NCBI GenBank assembly: GCA_027619595.1
Contig: JAQCHP010000004.1
Span: 1-64,000, forward strand
From: Planctomycetota bacterium
GTDB taxonomy: Bacteria; Planctomycetota; Planctomycetia; Pirellulales; Pirellulaceae
Direction: 5' to 3'
Length of the DNA: 64,000 nucleotides
Shown: piece after piece, positions 63,401-64,000 of the stretch
Numbering within the stretch: position 1 is the stretch's first letter
How the letters are laid out: every line of letters begins with the position of its first letter
Notes under the pieces: generated by a model
What the model saw: only the letters and a program-made list of their open reading frames with translations
What the model was told of the DNA's origin: nothing
Database searches by the model: none
Position numbers and translations under genes: made by a program

Positions 63401-64000
63401 GGGACCGGGCAATTCGATGCTCACCCCAATACCCAAGATTCTACCAATTTGCCTCATGGCAACCTGAAAAAAATCGCCGCCTGGCTTGTCATCCCAATTC
63501 TCGCCCGAATCCAAGACAACCATGGGTGCTGGTGTCAATGGATTGGCTGGGGGATCGAGGGGACCGGGGGGCGGATTGCGTGGATCGATGGGAACTGTGC
63601 TTACCCCCAATGTTCCGAGTGGACCGGTGTCAATCAACGGCATAACGACACGCATGTCACCCGAGACGATCGTCACACCATGCGCGGCCGTCTCGTAGAA
63701 TTCGATCCCCATGTAATTGGAATACAGTTCAAGGACCTCACGAACCCGCTGCTTTTGGCTGGCCGTAATAACGTTGAAGAGTTGATTCCCTTGCGGGTCA
63801 CGTCCATACGCAATCTTAAAGTTATAGGGAATTCGTGTTACGCCATCGACAGGATCGGCACCTGCCAACAAATCACCCTGCGTAGGAATATTACGATGCC
63901 CAGGCTCATCAACGGACCCCGGAAAATCGAGCGGCAGCGACTTCGTCGTAATCGCCTCGGACACGATGACGCTACCACTCAACGTTCCTAACGACTGAGC
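51461..64000 (-). CDS. Giant exported protein (over 4170 residues, N-terminus outside window): metalloprotease-like, beta-helix, GEVED and dockerin modules
   Basis: The frame is open to the right edge, so the start lies outside. In protein order: a metzincin-like domain with a decayed zinc site (63421-63470, AMRQIGRILGIG); a pre-peptidase C-terminal type domain (about 63240-62930); parallel beta-helix-like blocks marked by PGDWGGIFIRN and PGDWGGIYVGN (62600-60800); a second metalloprotease-like domain (about 60750-59780) with LHGIGHILGF; further pre-peptidase-like domains (59560-58300); a region with seven DGxxF...EFD modules (57500-53700); a region starting YGDAPDPSYPTL with a GEVED domain (52520-52070); and two dockerin repeats (52031-51822). 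The tail ends in QRRKK. Probably a calcium-stabilised cell-surface protein. Confidence 0.85.
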   Translation of the reverse strand, partial: AQSLGTLSGSVIVSEAITTKSLPLDFPGSVDEPGHRNIPTQGDLLAGADPVDGVTRIPYNFKIAYGRDPQGNQLFNVITASQKQRVREVLELYSNYMGIEFYETAAHGVTIVSGDMRVVMPLIDTGPLGTLGVSTVPIDPRNPPPGPLDPPANPLTPAPMVVLDSGENWDDKPGGDFFQVAMRQIGRILGIGVSIELPGPNVFGHNPELLFNLQPDPLLEISEGIYPAGTFRDEVFPGPATVIHGQYLYRPDSVDIDLYRFQLTQAGRFSAETLAERLTDASGLDTLISLYRENNGQKELIARNDDYFSEDSFLELNLTAGTYYVAVSSRGNDEFDPSIENTGANGTSQGKYDLRLNFRPVVQAAAALRDLDVTGVSPTGTLFDGDADGAPGGIFNFWFRAVASSTNTANPRVIFVDKAFVGGSAGVLGSLLRPYNNLGLALAAARPGDIVRIVGNGGTDGKSETVADNRAYEIGATNSTSALTDGSSLNVPKGVTLMVDAGAIFKLSRTAINVGSFSVSIDISGSAIQVLGTPSSPVIFTSIADRTAGIGSAQIPSTSSPQPGDWGGIFIRNDNDRSERRFEYEQQAIFLNHINNADMRYGGGRVNINSVSQVVNPIHLIDARPTISFNKITLSADAAMSANPDSFEESNFHSPDSVNSNYQASGLFTSDFVRIGPDIHGNRLVDNTTNGLFVRVSTPAGQQIETLTVTGRFDDTDITHVFTENLLVDGTPGGTEFVASTGRHKSRLDAHLVIDPAVVLKLRSSRIEAGIGATVTAEGAPDRQIVMTSLFDTRYGAGGTFATSRSIIATPGDWGGIYVGNVSSLSIDHAVIAYGGGITRIEGGNSAFNAIEIHLAHARIANSTIESSSLGTGGQAAKVRAGRGTNESAAIFVRGAQPIIIDNIIRNTQGANTPAISVDLTTLSHELNPDWGRSRGLIDLAINTKGNRGALIRDNRLAENGINGMVVRGGTMLTGGVWDDTSIVHVVLDEVVIPDLHTFGGLRLQSSSDQSLVVKFLGEHANIRSTGRPLEIEDRVGGMLHVLGQPGSPVVMTSLADDSVGAGLDPSGRPQNDTDGVGRPERTKPVGTFQFNVNYGPVARSTPGVIEAAEAAIQIWERLLEDPITVSIDFEITDLGNGAPGVFTVNEVSLPYETVRQAMITDAAGRGNETVVARLPDFATLNNNVVLPNDPGNPFTLANTMTFARANALALGIAPSLLPARPSAFDPTETIDGTVNINFNPLGTEADGTPVFYDLDRTDGILPGRYDLVGVVLHGIGHILGFQGSALEVAAMLADPLLPRAVSPAPLDLFKLEKGTGKTDFTGAARILDLSVEKVLYDGGFYDPSALGLVGLELGDVPVTDADGGFDHWDARFSDFGVQVPMSVGAIDPLEGRELNITEQDRQAMDLIGYNVVGGAIPSDWRGVILETASHDRNVAAVTEQESLGVAGVVVTGPTIENNTPATAQHLGSLASREFAGDENLRLGFEVYGQTHSPTDVDVYSFNAFPGTEVWFDVDRSSVAFDSVIELISSDGEVLARSNNSMTEMQSFPEFVKAGVFAAGLQRSVYGSVDYFSQNIFDAGMRVVLPGSATGQLTYHVRVRSAGSTENGPGVTSGAYNLQIRIRELDEHAGSTVQFADIGYATDAIRLRGLPSHTPLSGEVAEDTTLNSQLAGESENNRVCIRQTTSILVGVCTPRIYDRAFADAQYVGNLLTTDRGTISIAGRLSDSDRFFPESPFDSFREGLEGPGDVDWYLFEVNYDQTATNGRESTNGGLGIPRSVDVTFDVDYADGFASVDSSLQVYRASFSDGIGNLSDVGRGSLVFDSRQAYDPDDQPRPGFGVDLTDLSRGSGGKLDPFLGPVRLETGFYLLRVATAQTEPLEMSQFTDILPANPFIRMSPAPAATRLVDDPVSSIPNSDTFLGTPSLVPYSLGDLVLFGSRKTGSPSEPGTEIVTIDPFLGVTETVVGSFPFSVGDISLRDNPQFDRASNDRPQRIHAFRTMAPDGGPQPIDESVGNYFNISPENGRLLVPEDPGGDPHDDQILTYVEDPNFEPNPDDPEPPPAVRAQEVEEGKGGIQFDALVFNASAADRQTGLAVGWRSDLLDTNIMYRFDSETGKALGGVRAEDDLLPTRGLHAGTDIIELGILRTTSGGRANSMMAVPRGPDIVDGTKVVIAKAGGTPATVEFEFDSGMVYRFRTDPNSGQHVRDGDTFQVSGLQYEFDTGPVLVLNSAGSVADGQTLTLTDARGVTRIFEFDQGNGVTSGNMAIPISGNIADAIVSAVNGVGNFSVRTSLVGANRISLISDSQSVLPLSTSSGVTIEGALGGTGNVIRVEESFTTSELVSAIVSALPAASVGVSGERVNFLGASNLRNLISRGVVVIFDEAVGTGAGVQAVPYLISDTAAVVASRLVTATKTFETSMNLPNFFAATAQGDAVTLGAGATFSGTVPGFIVGGNAPGGLISGMAFVSQKVGANDVHRLFAVSDGGGLYEVLGFNDSPALRYITGSFRTSGRAGFTGLTVVPQGHALAGTLIASTSNALFAFDINGVPQPIFQNGATSIGLSVSDLVGIDFAIQPKNLWHVDDRRGNDIGHSLENATSLYFGDTGGAENSRNYDFAGGAHGTIISPQFSLAGYSENDDPYLYFTYLLSTEEAYRKPGTARDAFRVFVSDNATEAGQGQWHLLATNQLPSDYRPGALGLDATEYNSLGDPRVPQVEPLFDSTYQDVPFLIPRTETTPVGAAPNRQRDPFPFLDEDGKRPYEAEVFPDLLNETDNVWRQARISLKEFIGSSDLRLRFEFSTAASLDFGVTNTGGVELHAVAGTRLRDGDTFQIGTGASATTFEFDFGQSVTTVSGALLADGQVMVVDGPTGTPITLEFDTDGNVSAGSTRVTLTPDITASGLARSIADILRATAPTINVTQIDNKLSFPTAYVSTDAPFVVSGQIGVATGRERIAVTTEMTAANVAEQVQQSLARVFSKGVASAFPRHDSIVKVIGRTVSDAGPLGLADQLPGDDFGSFNSPLRGADNNGLQFGLPDDEARFTVQYEGVYLDDIIIGFASRGEATVDLRPELCDLIACTEINLANPEQELTGPVDVFALAGLPTSRAVVPQPSTISDGLYQVEIRRGSNDVIPDGNIDPRDRRANGVTLFAPSGADLFDGQLFTLGDGKNVVVFEFDDLTRANGVTNGNEKISFRPEFSDSVMAELIRDAVQNVTERRLLQGIIAATSDGRTSGIDGTTNRVNLFGNAFVGRDTAPNGIPFAVVDAFGSGNLSRDQGQVVIASNNIRNSANYGIVSEAPPRGLPGENGLSGLPITPNQDHSQFSHSDYASPYGSPRQLVKDNVERLSTGVVIANNVVAYGGRGGIHLSGDEGGYSIVAPVAGDPPSPLAINEVWDELSFIFDVTDHNGLTQRFEFNRDGARTLPAGTISVTWFMTGCVHPAAACSNRTDTADALMRAIQSSNLDVTVYRSSLDELYVTGATRIVSNLGNWFDIFARPVQSAAVPFARVLNNTIVGNGGVLENNTEYNAEDFNDIGIFVEHSISPTLMNNVVANFKRGVVSDNTSQTTVVTGSTFQGNVRNAVNINATDFTVVLPVDARPFTDFANGVFYPAAASSLIDSSIDSLEERRDLGLFKENVGIGLSPILAPSHDLLGQLRVDDPLVEPPSGVGDNVFKDRGALDRADITGPRASLLTPLDNDGITDKNSAFTQVRLDTTLLSRFEIRLNDLSDLADVNRGSGVNNSTVTSGAVTIRRDGVTLVDGVDYSFSYDSTNRTIRLTPLAGVWEAGHTYVITLANSGDEAIKDIAGHSLLANQDSGATTFTVEFEVPTDYGDAPDPSYPTLLSRDGARHTIVPTVFLGVSVDADVDGQPTSAADGDVDDGVTFSEILPGASATFTITASVGGFLEGWIDYNRDGDWADSGEQVFNREALVSGPNVLNVGIPADASTGLTFARFRFSTAGGLSPTGAANDGEVEDYQLRIGPDAAWQNAVNRLDVNNDTFVTAIDALLVINELNRPTVSNPTTGELPTITQPPSVPPGFLDVNGDGFVTAIDALLVINELNRVSALQRSGLQPTANAIPGPVAAAIPGPNASTTATAAKSQRATAVDTLFAGDSTESTAAVPQAAFAQRSLPSVVPADASPGRAKKSDYDHQMAARAAWSVQDELFTELAQDVAGRQRRKK
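51822..52031 (-). repeat. Two near-identical 69-bp dockerin-coding repeats
   Basis: Segments 51822-51890 and 51963-52031 are equal in length and differ at only some third positions and a few codons. Each encodes a calcium-loop plus helix ending VTAIDALLVINELNR. The similarity at DNA level implies duplication or gene conversion inside the gene. Related dockerin units with ISAIDALLVIN and VSAIDALLVIN occur at the start of the neighbouring gene (50980-51180). Confidence 0.85.

Overview
The window looks like a chromosomal segment of a planctomycete, most likely a Pirellulaceae-type member of Planctomycetota. The basis is family knowledge plus sequence: giant secreted proteins that open with the planctomycete export signature (LEARELLA at 11137-17319, LEQRCLLA at 48086-51292), dockerin and GEVED modules, a BBP7-type outer-membrane barrel, a YwqK-type repeat protein, and bacterial formylmethanofuran dehydrogenase subunits FhcA and FhcC. 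Gene density is high and most intergenic gaps are short. I found no rRNA, tRNA, CRISPR array, prophage or insertion sequence.

Layout. 1-7.4 kb: a minus-strand run of a PrnD/PutA-type proline catabolic gene broken by two frameshifts, nagB, a Bcp-type peroxiredoxin, an M48 lipoprotein protease and an exo/endonuclease-phosphatase family lipoprotein. 7.7-11 kb: a CNNM/CorC-type membrane protein and an APC permease. 11.1-17.3 kb: a 2060-residue surface protein with three cohesin-like modules and an embedded cyclophilin domain. 17.9-20.7 kb: a BBP7 barrel with a cysteine-rich repeat linker, a terminator-like hairpin and a CelD-type acyltransferase. 20.9-28 kb: nucleoside salvage (pyrimidine-nucleoside phosphorylase, cytidine deaminase, CNT nucleoside transporter, uracil phosphoribosyltransferase, deoxyribose-phosphate aldolase) with an RluA pseudouridine synthase among them. 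28-33.8 kb: an amino-acid permease, biotin ligase and its probable substrate pyruvate carboxylase. 34-36.5 kb: a Ras-like small GTPase overlapping a small sensor-like gene, facing an HPt protein coupled to a second CelD-type protein. 36.7-44.1 kb: YceH, two different purine nucleoside phosphorylases, a cyclophilin, a DinB-fold protein, FhcA, FhcC and MobA. 44.2-64 kb: a large exported protein with a glycosidase-like core, a 1068-residue dockerin protein and a giant protein of more than 4170 residues that leaves the right edge.

How the parts fit. The salvage genes form a coherent route: uptake by the CNT transporter, deamination of cytidine, phosphorolysis to base plus (deoxy)ribose-1-phosphate, recapture of uracil by Upp, and cleavage of deoxyribose-5-phosphate by DeoC. 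BirA can biotinylate Pyc. FhcA and FhcC belong to the tetrahydromethanopterin-linked C1 pathway, whose other subunits are not in the window.

The most interesting material is extracytoplasmic. Four copies of a roughly 150-residue cohesin-like module lie in two giant proteins, while dockerin pairs lie in two (one of them shared), so one locus encodes both possible halves of a cohesin-dockerin type surface assembly. The same proteins share an unnamed C-terminal domain, carry a foldase domain, and contain two metalloprotease-like domains whose zinc-site catalytic residues are lost. The GTPase/sensor pair is a second candidate for a little-described system. All functional statements come from reading the translated sequence; no database search was possible.
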